From positions 1 through 27,718 of the forward strand of contig JBBQSD010000078.1 in NCBI GenBank assembly GCA_038214135.1: a stretch of DNA of 27,718 nucleotides, read 5' to 3'. The notes under the pieces are model-generated. The model searched no databases, was not told the origin of the DNA, and saw only the letters and a program-made list of their open reading frames with translations. The position numbers were made by a program, and so were the translations under genes. Below are positions 7,523-16,132 of the stretch, in pieces. Numbering within the stretch: position 1 is the stretch's first letter; each line of letters starts with the position of its first letter. This stretch comes from JANLSE01 sp038214135. Its GTDB lineage: Bacteria; Chloroflexota; Chloroflexia; Chloroflexales; Roseiflexaceae.

Positions 7523-8473
7523 CTATACTGCGGAGGCTAACCCACGGGCCATTGCGCGCACATAGGCAGCATTACAGCCACAGCACCCGCCAATATAGCC
7601 AATTCCCTCGTCGCGGGCATGCTGCGCGAAATCCTGGAAATCCTGGCGAGCAACCTGGATCGTCTCAAGTGCGTCGGGGAACTGCGCCATGCGGGTGAAA
7701 CAGGGCGTCTGGTCGGTCGTATGAAACGCTGCTGGCTGTGCTGCAATCGGCACAGGGACGGCGGCGCGCATCGCACGCACAATCGAGAGCATGCGCTGTG
7801 GTTCCTGCTCACAGTTTGCCCCCACCAGATCGGCACCCGCCTCGACCATTGCCTGCCCACATGCGGCTGGCGAATGACCATCGCTGCTCTCTGTGGTGTG
7901 TGGCCGGAAGCTCAATGTCGCAATGATCGGCAAGCCGGTTGGCCGGGCGCATTCTAAAGCAATCAGCATCTCATCAAGGCGAAAGAATGTCTCGACAATC
8001 AGGAAATCCACGCCAGCGCTCTGTAGCAGGCGAATCTGCTCGTTAAACAGATCGCGAACATGCGCTGCTGCTGTGGGGCCTTCGCGCTCAAACAATTGGG
8101 TACGCGATACCGAACCAGCGACAAGTGCTGTATCACCAGCAACATCACGGGCGATCTTAACCGCCGCTTCGTTAATTGCTTCTGTCTGTGTGCCATAGCC
8201 TGCACGGGTAAGTTTCTCGCGTGTCGCAAAGAATGTCAGCGCCTGGATGGCCTGGGAGCCAGCATTAAGAAATTCCTGATGCAATGCCCGCAGTACATCA
8301 GGGTGTTCGATCGCCACTTCTGGCGTATACTGCCCACTGCCTTTGCCAGTTCCGACCTTCTCGCGACTAGAGCCGCTATCAACATAGCCACGTCGTTCTA
8401 ATTCCAATAAATAGCCGCCATCGCCAAGGATAATACCATTCTGGCGGATGACACTCATCAGATCGGTTGTCAT
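7523..8473 (-). CDS. Homocysteine S-methyltransferase family protein, betaine-homocysteine methyltransferase-like
   Basis: A 316-residue cytosolic TIM-barrel enzyme. The start GDGGYLLELERRGYVDSG, then TPEVAIEHPDVLRALHQEF and QALTFFATREKL, follows the BHMT branch of the family. The three zinc-binding cysteines are present: GANC near residue 219 and the vicinal pair in IGGCCGCNAAYVRAM near the C-terminus. Members move a methyl group from betaine, S-methylmethionine or similar donors to a thiol such as homocysteine; the donor here is unknown. It is the last gene of the eleven-gene minus-strand run, 30 nt behind the second dehydrogenase, with AAAGGA before the ATG. It may serve an amino-sugar route or simply ride along. 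Confidence 0.9.
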   Translation of the reverse strand: MTTDLMSVIRQNGIILGDGGYLLELERRGYVDSGSSREKVGTGKGSGQYTPEVAIEHPDVLRALHQEFLNAGSQAIQALTFFATREKLTRAGYGTQTEAINEAAVKIARDVAGDTALVAGSVSRTQLFEREGPTAAAHVRDLFNEQIRLLQSAGVDFLIVETFFRLDEMLIALECARPTGLPIIATLSFRPHTTESSDGHSPAACGQAMVEAGADLVGANCEQEPQRMLSIVRAMRAAVPVPIAAQPAAFHTTDQTPCFTRMAQFPDALETIQVARQDFQDFAQHARDEGIGYIGGCCGCNAAYVRAMARGLASAV

Positions 8474-8503
8474 GCGGAGTATCCTTTCAGTTGTTAGCGC
8501 TCC

Positions 8504-9628
8504 TCAAAACGTGCTACTCAGTGTTTGGGCCTGGCCAGTTGCCGCTGCCTTGTGCGCCGCTTCGATAATCTCAACGACATGGCGCGCCTGTTCGCCAGTT
8601 GCCCGTGGCGAACGCTGATCGCGAATCGAATCGACAAGATCCATAATATCGGCATACACATGTGGCTCTTCAAGCTCGAGATGCTCACCGCAGAGATAGG
8701 GTTGTTCTGATAGATGCGATACATATTCGCGGGTTGTTTTCCCGCGCACATTGAACCGGAGCGGGTAACCACTGGCGTTATTGACCTCGGTGACCTCTAA
8801 TGCACCGTGGGTACCATAGAGTTCAATTGCTCCCCAGGGTGCCCGTGCGCTGCCACGGCAATCCGAACCAACTGCGACACCAAGGCTACCGCATACAAAT
8901 TCGATCAGAATGACATTGTTGTCCTCAATCTCAATACTGATCGTCTTGTCGCGCCAGGTTCGTTCTGGCATGAGCTTGTTTGCCATTGCTGTCACACGAC
9001 GGGCTGGCCCAAGCACGCTGGTTATCAACTGCAGCGAATAGACGGTGACATCGGGGAGCGGCCCAGCGCCTGGCCGATAATACCAACTCGGATCGATCGC
9101 CTGTAGTGGGCCTTCACCAGCGCGAATCGTTTCGTGCTCATGGCCAAAGCCCATTGTATAGGTATAGGCCACGGCAATCGCCCCCAACTCGCCACTTGCA
9201 ACAACCGCACGCATGCTGGCAGTACTGGGGAACAGTTCGAACCCAGGCGCAGCCGCCAACTTCACCCCCGCCCGATCACGAGCAGCCAGCAACTGATCGG
9301 CCTGTGCCAATGTGACTGTCATGGCCTTCTGCACATACACATGCTTCCCGGCAGCAATCGCCTGCATGGCGTGGTCATAATGTTGTGCAATTGGTGTAAT
9401 CACAAGCACAAGATCAAGGTTCGTATTGGCCAACATTGCATCGATTGTACCGAACCAGGCCGGAATGCCATAGCGCTCGGCAGTCTGCTGCGCACGTTCG
9501 GTAACAGCATCAGCCACAGCAACAAGCTGGATCTTTTCGCGTGCATCAGGCTGGCTTAGGTGCGGTAATACGCCACGCTGCGAGAGGCTCCCACAGCCAA
9601 CCAACCCAGCTCGAAGGATATCGGGCAT
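8504..9628 (-). CDS. Gfo/Idh/MocA family NAD(P)-dependent oxidoreductase (first copy, divergent EKP motif)
   Basis: 374 residues. An N-terminal Rossmann domain (AGLVGCGSLSQRG, residues 7-19) is followed by an alpha/beta substrate domain. The usual EKP catalytic-lysine motif reads QKA in KHVYVQKAMTVTL (about residues 94-106), so the Lys is kept but its neighbours differ. Later, LPDVTVYSLQLITSVLG corresponds to the D-x-G-x-Y/H segment; Tyr in the His position is typical of glucose-fructose-oxidoreductase-like members. These enzymes oxidise or reduce hydroxyl groups of sugars, inositols or glycosides, often at C1 or C3. AAAGG precedes the ATG. It is paralogous to the gene at 11290-12411, which suggests successive steps or two substrates. 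Confidence 0.9.
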   Translation of the reverse strand: MPDILRAGLVGCGSLSQRGVLPHLSQPDAREKIQLVAVADAVTERAQQTAERYGIPAWFGTIDAMLANTNLDLVLVITPIAQHYDHAMQAIAAGKHVYVQKAMTVTLAQADQLLAARDRAGVKLAAAPGFELFPSTASMRAVVASGELGAIAVAYTYTMGFGHEHETIRAGEGPLQAIDPSWYYRPGAGPLPDVTVYSLQLITSVLGPARRVTAMANKLMPERTWRDKTISIEIEDNNVILIEFVCGSLGVAVGSDCRGSARAPWGAIELYGTHGALEVTEVNNASGYPLRFNVRGKTTREYVSHLSEQPYLCGEHLELEEPHVYADIMDLVDSIRDQRSPRATGEQARHVVEIIEAAHKAAATGQAQTLSSTF

Positions 9629-9664
9629 ATGTGTGCCTTTCCTTAATACTTTTCCAGCAGGCGA

Positions 9665-10513
9665 TCAGCTTCGCCAGGTATATTGCGGCTGATATCCAAT
9701 CGACGCCTGGGCTGCCTGCCAACTAAACAGCGACTGATGGGCAGCCAGGTGTGCGCCCTGGTTAGCAAGCTGCGGGTAGAAGCGTTCAACAAGTTCGGCG
9801 GAAGGCTCATCGGCCATTGTGTCGGCAGCATTAATATAGAGTGGCACACAGGCCGCCTTGGGCATGGATGGTGCATGCAGCGCCTTACGGAAGGCCTGTG
9901 CCACATCGCGCATATCGACCCAAGCCCAGAAGCCACCGCGATGATTACCTGCCTCAAACGGCTTCTCGAAACGCCAGCGATACTCTTCCTCGCCCCAGCA
10001 CCAGGCCAGCCGTAACGCATAGCTCTCGATCCCATAGCCACGCGCAAAGGCATCAAGGGTCTGCTCATTCACCAGTTTCGAGAGGCCGTAGTTATCTTCA
10101 ACCCGCGATGGATGAGTTTCATCAATTGGCAAGCGATCTGGCAGAAATGGCCCGCTGATCGGCGCGCAATGGCCGAGGGCGCAATTACTCGATGCAAAAG
10201 CAACCCGCTTGATTCCAGCCTCACGAGCAGCTTCCAACAGATAATAGGTGCCGAGCGTGTTGTTGCGGAAGGTATCTGCTGAATGCCAGTTGTTCGCACC
10301 AATATGGGCAATCGCATCAACGCCATTAACGGCCCGTTTACAATCATCTGGCGTCGTCAGATCGCCACGAATGAATGTCAGTTCGGTTTGTGTACCGGGG
10401 CGCACCTCATCCGGATGGCGGCGGCCAATCAGCACAAGGTCGTGGTCATGGTGCAGATCTGCAATTACATGCTTGGCGACATGGCCAGATGCGCCGGTGA
10501 TAAGTACCTTCAT
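9665..10513 (-). CDS. NAD-dependent epimerase/dehydratase family protein (extended-type SDR)
   Basis: 282 residues, starting with the dinucleotide-binding stretch VLITGASGHVAKHV. It also has a conserved AHIGANNWH segment, the Ser region VAFASSNCALG and the catalytic NYGLSKLVNEQ (YxxxK). The length and the SSN...YGxSK pattern resemble uronate dehydrogenases and GalE-like sugar reductases rather than full-size nucleotide-sugar epimerases (about 310-340 residues). It lies between nagB-like and a GFOR-type dehydrogenase, 36 nt from each, so a role as a sugar or sugar-acid dehydrogenase in the same pathway is inferred. AAGG precedes the ATG. Confidence 0.88.
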   Translation of the reverse strand: MKVLITGASGHVAKHVIADLHHDHDLVLIGRRHPDEVRPGTQTELTFIRGDLTTPDDCKRAVNGVDAIAHIGANNWHSADTFRNNTLGTYYLLEAAREAGIKRVAFASSNCALGHCAPISGPFLPDRLPIDETHPSRVEDNYGLSKLVNEQTLDAFARGYGIESYALRLAWCWGEEEYRWRFEKPFEAGNHRGGFWAWVDMRDVAQAFRKALHAPSMPKAACVPLYINAADTMADEPSAELVERFYPQLANQGAHLAAHQSLFSWQAAQASIGYQPQYTWRS

Positions 10514-10549
10514 TGTGACACCTTATGTGAAGTATTCAGCAGTCAGAAG

Positions 10550-11281
10550 TCAGAATGCCCGGCCCTCCCAGGCCGACTGATCGGCGATGATCGTGACATT
10601 CGCCGCAGATTGCAGATAGGAAGCTGGAACATCTGGTGTGATCGGGCCATCGATCATCTGATGCAGGATTGTATGTTTGTGTGCCCCCGACACGACCAGC
10701 AGCGTCTGGCGTGCGGCCAGTAGCAGATCCATTCCGCATGTGAGCGCCTGAAGCGGCACCTGGCTCTCGCCTCCCCAATAGCGCGCATTACTGACAATAC
10801 TCGCTGGCGTGAGATCGACCATGCGAGTTGGATCGTTGGGGCCGGATGGCGGCTCATTAAAGCCAAGATGACCATTCGGTCCCAATCCGAGGATGGCGAG
10901 ATCGAACCCGCCAACAGATGCCACCTGTGAATCATAGGTGCGGCAGGCCGCTTCATAATCGGGAAGATCGCCTGGTAAACGGACAACATGCGCCATTGGG
11001 ATGGCCAGCGGTATGACGAACGAGCGCAGCATCCATCCATACAGCGAGCGCGGATCGTCTGATGCCAGGCCCAGATAGGCATCCAACTGAAAGGCCCGCA
11101 GATATGCTGTTTCCAACGCACCCTGTTCGCGCCGCTTAGCCAATTCACGATAGACGCCCATTGGTGTATCGCCAGTTGCGACAACAAGCGCCGCCTCTGG
11201 TTTTGTAGCAAGCACCGTTGCGACAACATCGGCACCAGCACGACTCAGCGCAGCATAATCATCAACGCTCACGAAATTCAT
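10550..11281 (-). CDS. nagB: Glucosamine-6-phosphate deaminase family protein (NagB-like)
   Basis: 243 residues, the usual length for the short bacterial NagB type. NagB converts glucosamine-6-phosphate to fructose-6-phosphate and ammonia. Visible motifs are VVATGDTPMGVYREL (phosphate-binding loop), FQLDAYLGL (the family has FNxDEYxGL; the key Asp is kept, Glu is Ala here), and LGLGPNGHLGFNEP with the catalytic NGH and Glu. It resembles the B. subtilis NagB motif GxxNGHIGFNEP. The changed DAY motif and SGAHKHTIL at the C-terminal side are worth noting but do not rule out the standard reaction. It starts 8 nt after the preceding dehydrogenase gene. No nagA deacetylase is nearby. Confidence 0.88.
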   Translation of the reverse strand: MNFVSVDDYAALSRAGADVVATVLATKPEAALVVATGDTPMGVYRELAKRREQGALETAYLRAFQLDAYLGLASDDPRSLYGWMLRSFVIPLAIPMAHVVRLPGDLPDYEAACRTYDSQVASVGGFDLAILGLGPNGHLGFNEPPSGPNDPTRMVDLTPASIVSNARYWGGESQVPLQALTCGMDLLLAARQTLLVVSGAHKHTILHQMIDGPITPDVPASYLQSAANVTIIADQSAWEGRAF

Positions 11282-11289
11282 ACAAGCGA

Positions 11290-12411
11290 TTACTCCGCAT
11301 TATTGCTGGTTCGATCATGGATGCGATGGGCGGCAACCTGTTCGCCAGCCACAGCAAACGATGGCGGTGTAAATGTGCTCTCGATCTTCTGAGCCTGGCC
11401 CGTCTTACCAGCTTCCATCGCCTTCAGCATAATCTCCAGCACATGGAAGCCGTGTTCGGGCGTAATCAGTGGGCGCTGGCCGGTGTGGATACATTCAACA
11501 AGATGGCGTAACCCATCGGTCCATGGCCAATCTGGCTGAGTCTCGCCATGAATCTGCCAGGCACCAACGCTATTCTGCCACAGCTCATAGCCATTTGGAT
11601 CCCAATCGTCGCCAAGCATCTGGATGGTGCCCTGGCTGCCATAGATCTCGATCGCCGGGCAACGGTAGCGCTGGTAGGTAAACCCAGTCGAGACAACGGC
11701 GATCACACCGCCAGCAAATTCGATCAGCACATGCGCCGAGTCTTCAGACTCGACTTCCATTGGCATGTTATCGACAATTCGCTCTGGGCGAACAATTGCC
11801 GTCATGGCCGTTACGCGTTTCGCCGGGCCGAGCAACCCCGTCAGGCTGGTGACGTTATAGACGCCCAGATCGAACAGTGGGCCACCACCCTGACGATAGA
11901 ACCATTGACCCCAACTCGGGCCATCCCAACCATAGATGGCACGGGCCTGAAGCACCTGGCCAATATCGCCACGCTGTATGCGCTGCCACATGGTGCGATA
12001 GGTAGGGCTGAGAATCACATGCGGTGCCGGCACGAGAAAGGTAGAACTACGCTGTGCCAACGCCAATAATTTCGCACCTTCCTCAAGCGTCACCGACATT
12101 GGCTTTTCGACAAGCACATGTTTTCCGGCCTGCAAGCCCGCCTGAGCAACCGATCCATGTGCTGGCATGGCGGTTAATACAAGCACGAGATCGACATCAT
12201 CGGCCTCGACGACCGACCGATAATCGGTGCTAAATGGAATCGCACCGAAACGTTCACGAACAATGCCTTCCCGGTCCGCGACAATATCGCTTGCCCGCGT
12301 GATTTGAATGGGGATTCCGGCAGCCTGCATTCGCTGAATTTGCCTTGTGTATGGGCCGCGCATCACACTGCCGCAGCCAACAATACCGATCCGAACAGGC
12401 GTATCTGACAT
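11290..12411 (-). CDS. Gfo/Idh/MocA family NAD(P)-dependent oxidoreductase (second copy)
   Basis: 373 residues. The Rossmann start RIGIVGCGSVMRG is followed by the canonical KHVLVEKPMSVTLEEG (EKP catalytic Lys). The downstream GGGPLFDLGVYNVTSLTGLLGP has Tyr in the usual His position, as in glucose-fructose-oxidoreductase-like enzymes. It shares domain order, length and many segments (GPAKRVTAM) with the paralogue at 8504-9628. The substrate is probably a hexose, amino-sugar or glycoside derivative, judging by the ABC transporter and nagB around it. The leader holds a heptamer array and two hairpins; the ribosome binding site is weak. Confidence 0.92.
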   Translation of the reverse strand: MSDTPVRIGIVGCGSVMRGPYTRQIQRMQAAGIPIQITRASDIVADREGIVRERFGAIPFSTDYRSVVEADDVDLVLVLTAMPAHGSVAQAGLQAGKHVLVEKPMSVTLEEGAKLLALAQRSSTFLVPAPHVILSPTYRTMWQRIQRGDIGQVLQARAIYGWDGPSWGQWFYRQGGGPLFDLGVYNVTSLTGLLGPAKRVTAMTAIVRPERIVDNMPMEVESEDSAHVLIEFAGGVIAVVSTGFTYQRYRCPAIEIYGSQGTIQMLGDDWDPNGYELWQNSVGAWQIHGETQPDWPWTDGLRHLVECIHTGQRPLITPEHGFHVLEIMLKAMEAGKTGQAQKIESTFTPPSFAVAGEQVAAHRIHDRTSNNAE

Positions 12412-12445
12412 GGATGTATCACTTTCTTATTCAATCATTTGCATT

Positions 12446-12541
12446 CCGCAGGCTGAAGCCTGCGGCTATGGGTTATGGGTTATGGGCTATGGGTTATGGG
12501 TTATGGGCCATCGTCCCTTTGCCGCAGGCTTCAGCCTGCGG
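12446..12541. repeat. Heptamer tandem array bracketed by inverted hairpins
   Basis: CCGCAGGCTGAAGCCTGCGG at 12446-12465 and its reverse complement at 12522-12541 flank the element. Each 20-mer is itself a 9-bp inverted repeat with a 2-nt centre. Between them, 12466-12507 consists of six perfect head-to-tail heptamers (C or T)TATGGG. The element fills most of the 150-bp gap between the second permease gene and the dehydrogenase gene, and would be transcribed within the operon. Confidence 0.93.
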
Positions 12542-12561
12542 ATTCCGGGTGCATGCATCTC

Positions 12562-13467
12562 TCACGCACCCTTCAATCCGGTGAGGGTGACGCCCTCGAT
12601 AAACGAACGCTGGGCGACAAAGAAGAGCAGCACCACTGGCACAATAATCGCAATTGATGCAGACATCATCAGCGGCCAATCGACAGACCCACCGAAGCGG
12701 CCACGGAACGAATAGAGGCCCAGCACAAGCGGAAAATCATTACTATCGCTCAGGTAAATCAGTGGCCCCATAAAATCATTCCAGGTATACAGGAAATGGA
12801 AGATTGCCACCACAAGCAGCGCTGGCCGAATCAGCGGAACCATTACACGCCAGAGAATGACACCATCACCAGCTCCATCAACACGTGCGGCATCCGTCAG
12901 ATCGAATGGTATGGTCATCATAAATTGGCGCAGGAGGAAGATATTAAAGGCTGTGCCAAACCAGACAGGCAGGATGAGCGGGGCATAACTACCAACCAGT
13001 CCAAGCGTCGAGAAGAGGACATATGTTGGGATGAGTGTCACGATGCCAGGGAGCATCAGCGTCGCCAGGGTGATGCCGAACAGCGTATCGCGGCCACGAA
13101 AGTCCATCCGAGCGAAGGCATAGGCCACAACCGTTGAGGAAATGACCACACCAAGGGTTGAGGTAACCGTGTAGAAAATGGTATTGCTCAGAAGACGTAC
13201 GAACGGAAATGAGGGTGATGTGAGCGCCTTTGGGTAATTACTCCACATTATCGGATCTGGTATCCAGACCAGTGGATCGGTAAAAACCTGGCTCTTCTGC
13301 TTGAGTGACGTAATTACCAGCCACAGAAACGGCACCAGAAACAGCACCGCAACAATGATCAGTAATGTATGTGCCAGCAGTTCCCCACTCAGTCGGCGTG
13401 TCCACATACCACTGCGGCGCTTGGTCTGTTGATCGGTTGTCTGGGGAATTGTTCGGTTCATTGCCAT
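12562..13467 (-). CDS. ABC transporter permease, carbohydrate type (MalG/AraQ-like)
   Basis: 301 residues with six predicted membrane helices: the first at LLAHTLLIIVAVLFLVPFLW, and others in the middle and at the C-terminal SIAIIVPVVLLFF. The EAA loop that contacts the ATPase reads DLTDAARVDGAGDGVILWRV followed by MVPLIRP. Members of this CUT1 branch import mono- and oligosaccharides with a partner permease and a lipoprotein. The start lies 5 nt after the partner permease stop, so the two are almost certainly co-translated. No ATPase gene is present in the window. Confidence 0.94.
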   Translation of the reverse strand: MAMNRTIPQTTDQQTKRRSGMWTRRLSGELLAHTLLIIVAVLFLVPFLWLVITSLKQKSQVFTDPLVWIPDPIMWSNYPKALTSPSFPFVRLLSNTIFYTVTSTLGVVISSTVVAYAFARMDFRGRDTLFGITLATLMLPGIVTLIPTYVLFSTLGLVGSYAPLILPVWFGTAFNIFLLRQFMMTIPFDLTDAARVDGAGDGVILWRVMVPLIRPALLVVAIFHFLYTWNDFMGPLIYLSDSNDFPLVLGLYSFRGRFGGSVDWPLMMSASIAIIVPVVLLFFVAQRSFIEGVTLTGLKGA

Positions 13468-13472
13468 GCCCC

Positions 13473-14441
13473 CTAGCGCCGTGGCGCAGCTTCATAATGC
13501 ACCCAGGCATTCGATGTTCGCACCACCAGGAGCGTGAGCAGTACCAGGACGATAAACATCACCAATGCTAGGGCGGAGGCATAGCCCATATTGAATGAGC
13601 GAAAGGCATTCCGATAGAGCAAGACCATGTACATCAGCAGCGAATTGAGTGGCCCTGCCTGCCCAGCACCACCGCCAGAGGCCACCAACACCTGACCAAA
13701 AACCTGGAATGAGCCAATGATGCCAAGGATCAGATTGAAATAGATCGTTGGCGTCAGCAGCGGCAGTGTCACATAACGAAAGCGCTGCCAGCCATTTGCA
13801 CCATCAATCATTGCGGCATCGATCAGCGATTGTGGTACATCCTTGATTCCGGCCAGAAAAATCAGCATGGCACCGCCAGTGCCGGTCCAGAGGGTCATCA
13901 GAATAATCGCCGGTTTCGACCAGTCCTCACTCTGCAGCCAGCCCAAACGCGGCAGCCCTACCGTCTCTAGGGCAACATTGATCAGCCCGAGCCGTGGGTT
14001 GAGCAGAACAATCCATAATAGCGTGCTTGCCACAGTTGGAACGAGGCTCGGCAGATAGAAGATCGTTCGATAGATCCCAATTCCGCGTGCCCGCTGACTG
14101 AGGAGTAGTGCCAGGCCAAGTGCGACCGCCAGGCTCAGCGGCACCGAAATAGCTGTGTAGTAGACCGTATTCCAGACCGCCAGCCAGTACAATGAATCTT
14201 CGGTAAACATCACCCGGAAATTCTCAAGGCCGATCCAGACTGGCGGACTCACAATGTTGTACTTCGTCATGGAGAAGTAAAAGGATGCAAGCATTGGGTA
14301 GCCGGTGAACACCAACAATGAGAAGATCCAGGGCGATATAAACAGGTACGCCCGCAGATCATCACGCAGTCGGCGGCTCATGCCTCTGCGTGGCGCTCGC
14401 GCAATTGGCGGTCGGTTTGCTTCAGGCGTAATACTCGCCAT
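13473..14441 (-). CDS. ABC transporter permease, carbohydrate type (MalF/UgpA-like)
   Basis: 322 residues. A basic N-terminus (RRGMSRRLRDDLRAYLF) is followed by six predicted helices. The EAA loop reads SLIDAAMIDGANGWQRFRYV followed by TLPLLTP. It pairs with the permease at 12562-13467 to form the membrane channel of a CUT1 sugar importer. AAGGA lies upstream of the ATG. A 157-nt leader with strong inverted repeats separates it from the binding-protein gene, a common arrangement when the binding protein must be made in excess. Confidence 0.94.
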   Translation of the reverse strand: MASITPEANRPPIARAPRRGMSRRLRDDLRAYLFISPWIFSLLVFTGYPMLASFYFSMTKYNIVSPPVWIGLENFRVMFTEDSLYWLAVWNTVYYTAISVPLSLAVALGLALLLSQRARGIGIYRTIFYLPSLVPTVASTLLWIVLLNPRLGLINVALETVGLPRLGWLQSEDWSKPAIILMTLWTGTGGAMLIFLAGIKDVPQSLIDAAMIDGANGWQRFRYVTLPLLTPTIYFNLILGIIGSFQVFGQVLVASGGGAGQAGPLNSLLMYMVLLYRNAFRSFNMGYASALALVMFIVLVLLTLLVVRTSNAWVHYEAAPRR

Positions 14442-14493
14442 TACCCATTTCCTTTACCATTGTACAGGTGGCGACGTGACCAGATGACTTTCT

Positions 14494-14579
14494 TGACCAG
14501 GTGACCATGTTTGATTGCTGATGTACACCTTCAATCGAGCATGGATCACCAAGTCATCGTGTCAGATGTCACCTGGTCA
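14494..14579. repeat. Inverted repeats between the binding-protein and permease genes
   Basis: TGACCAGGTGAC at 14494-14505 is the exact reverse complement of 14568-14579. A second pair, GATGACTT at 14483-14490 and AAGTCATC at 14551-14558, interleaves with it. A third imperfect pair is GGTGACCATG (from 14500) with CATGGATCACC (ending 14550). In the transcript (minus strand) these form alternative or knotted structures directly after the binding-protein stop codon. Confidence 0.8.
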
Positions 14580-14598
14580 GGTTCAGCGCGTCAGGGCA

Positions 14599-16080
14599 TC
14601 AGCCCTTCAGGACGGTATTGAGCTTGTTCTGGCACAGATCCTGGGCTTCGGCGAGCGCATCCTTGACTTTCATCTTCTTATTGAGGATCTTGTCAACAGC
14701 CGCGCCAAATGTATCGCCAGCAAAGGTTTCGACTGGCGATGTCCACATTTCAACAGCATCATTGAGATAATCGGCAAAGAATGTATTGACATCCTTGGCT
14801 CGATCCAACCCAACTTTATCGACCAGCTTGGTTGTCAGAACTGTAGGCGGGAATGCCTTCCAGGATGGTGTATCCATGATCGCGGTATACCAGGTTTCCC
14901 AGCCTGTCGTTGCAACAAATTCGATGAACAGGAAGGCCTCGGCGGGATGTTTCGTGCCTTTTGGAATGGCCCACCAGTTCGGGTAGAAGGCCGTGACCGA
15001 CTTGCTGCCACCCGGGCCAACCGGGAAGCGCGCGACCTCCCAATCAAACGGAATATCGGCATCGGTGGAGGACCAGCTGCCTTCAGCTGCCATTGATGCA
15101 CGGCCCAGATTGAAGGCCGAGTCGGGGTAGGTTCCAGCCCAACTGCCAGCAGTCGTCAGCTTCTCATAATCGCCACCATACTGATCATCAAGCCATTGAA
15201 CCCATGATTCGAGCCATTGCACATTCTGGTCGCTTGTGAGCATGTACTTATTCGATTGTGTATCGAAGAGTTTGCCACCATTCAAAGCGCTCCAGGCCGG
15301 GTACAGCCAGCTATTGCCAACGAAGGGCACAAAGCCAGCTTGCTCGATCCCACCATTCTTGGTCGTCACGAACTCCTTCGAAAGCGCCTTGAGTTCGTCC
15401 CATGTTTTTGGGAATGTGGCTCGATCAATGCTAATACCCTTCTGCTTGAAGGCTGCGGTATTGAGATACATTGCACCAGCACCGGCAGAAGAAGGCAGGC
15501 CATAGGTTTTGCCCTGCCATTGACACGACTTGAGTGGTGCTGGGAAGAACGCATCTGCCTTGGCGGTTTTCGCCGAGGCCATGAAGTCATCGATTGGCGT
15601 GAGTGCGTCGCGGGCGGCAAACTCAACAGGCGGCTCGTAGAGCGTCGCAATATCGGGCGGGTTGTTGCCCGCCACCCGTGCGAGCAGGGATTCGATATAG
15701 CCCTCGCCATTACCGGGATTCTGGTAGTTGACCTTGATATTCGGATTCTGCTTCTCGAACTCGGCAACCATGAGTGGGATAATCTGCTGGGTTGTGTTCG
15801 TGGTATAACGATTGAACCATTCGATTGTGACCTGCCCATTCGAAGGCTCGACAACCGCTGGTGCAGTAGTTGGGGCTTCTGCAGGCGCTGCTGTCGGGGC
15901 GGCGGCGGTTGGGGCTTCTGCAGGCACAGCGGTTGGGGCTGCGGCAGGCACAGCGGTTGGTACTGCTGTCGAACCACCACAAGCGGCCAGAATGGCAGAT
16001 CCACCAGCGAGAGCAAGGGTGCGTAAAAACGCACGGCGATCAACGATCTTCCGACGCACCCCATCGTACTCGGCATCCAT
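14599..16080 (-). CDS. ABC transporter sugar-binding lipoprotein
   Basis: 493 residues, extracellular. The N-terminus has a twin-arginine-like DRRAFLR followed by a hydrophobic stretch and the lipobox LAAC (Cys34), so it is probably a Tat-exported, lipid-anchored protein. Residues about 35-80 form a low-complexity Ala/Pro/Thr linker, typical of Chloroflexota binding proteins. The rest is a family 1 solute-binding fold (EWFNRYTTNTTQQIIPLMVAEFE..., NPNIKVNYQ). It delivers a carbohydrate to the two permeases. A strong AAGGAGGT lies 4 nt before the ATG. The ligand is unknown; nagB and the operator suggest an amino sugar. Confidence 0.94.
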   Translation of the reverse strand: MDAEYDGVRRKIVDRRAFLRTLALAGGSAILAACGGSTAVPTAVPAAAPTAVPAEAPTAAAPTAAPAEAPTTAPAVVEPSNGQVTIEWFNRYTTNTTQQIIPLMVAEFEKQNPNIKVNYQNPGNGEGYIESLLARVAGNNPPDIATLYEPPVEFAARDALTPIDDFMASAKTAKADAFFPAPLKSCQWQGKTYGLPSSAGAGAMYLNTAAFKQKGISIDRATFPKTWDELKALSKEFVTTKNGGIEQAGFVPFVGNSWLYPAWSALNGGKLFDTQSNKYMLTSDQNVQWLESWVQWLDDQYGGDYEKLTTAGSWAGTYPDSAFNLGRASMAAEGSWSSTDADIPFDWEVARFPVGPGGSKSVTAFYPNWWAIPKGTKHPAEAFLFIEFVATTGWETWYTAIMDTPSWKAFPPTVLTTKLVDKVGLDRAKDVNTFFADYLNDAVEMWTSPVETFAGDTFGAAVDKILNKKMKVKDALAEAQDLCQNKLNTVLKG

Positions 16081-16084
16081 AGGT

Positions 16085-16092
16085 ACCTCCTT
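16085..16092 (-). promoter_or_regulatory. Very strong ribosome binding site of the binding-protein gene
   Basis: AAGGAGGT on the minus strand is a full anti-16S match, 4 nt from the ATG at 16080. It is the strongest such site I see in the operon, in line with the high level at which binding proteins are made. Confidence 0.7.
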
Positions 16093-16132
16093 CTGTGATC
16101 CAAGCGATTCCTTGTGTTACAACAGCATGCCC

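Noticed and set aside
11548..12069. 173-codon open frame antisense to the dehydrogenase gene
   Set aside because: Shadow of a well-supported gene on the other strand; no start signal or domain.
15217..16026. 269-codon open frame antisense to the binding-protein gene
   Set aside because: Composition mirrors the Ala/Pro/Thr linker and body of the real gene; Cys/Arg/Trp-rich translation without a domain.
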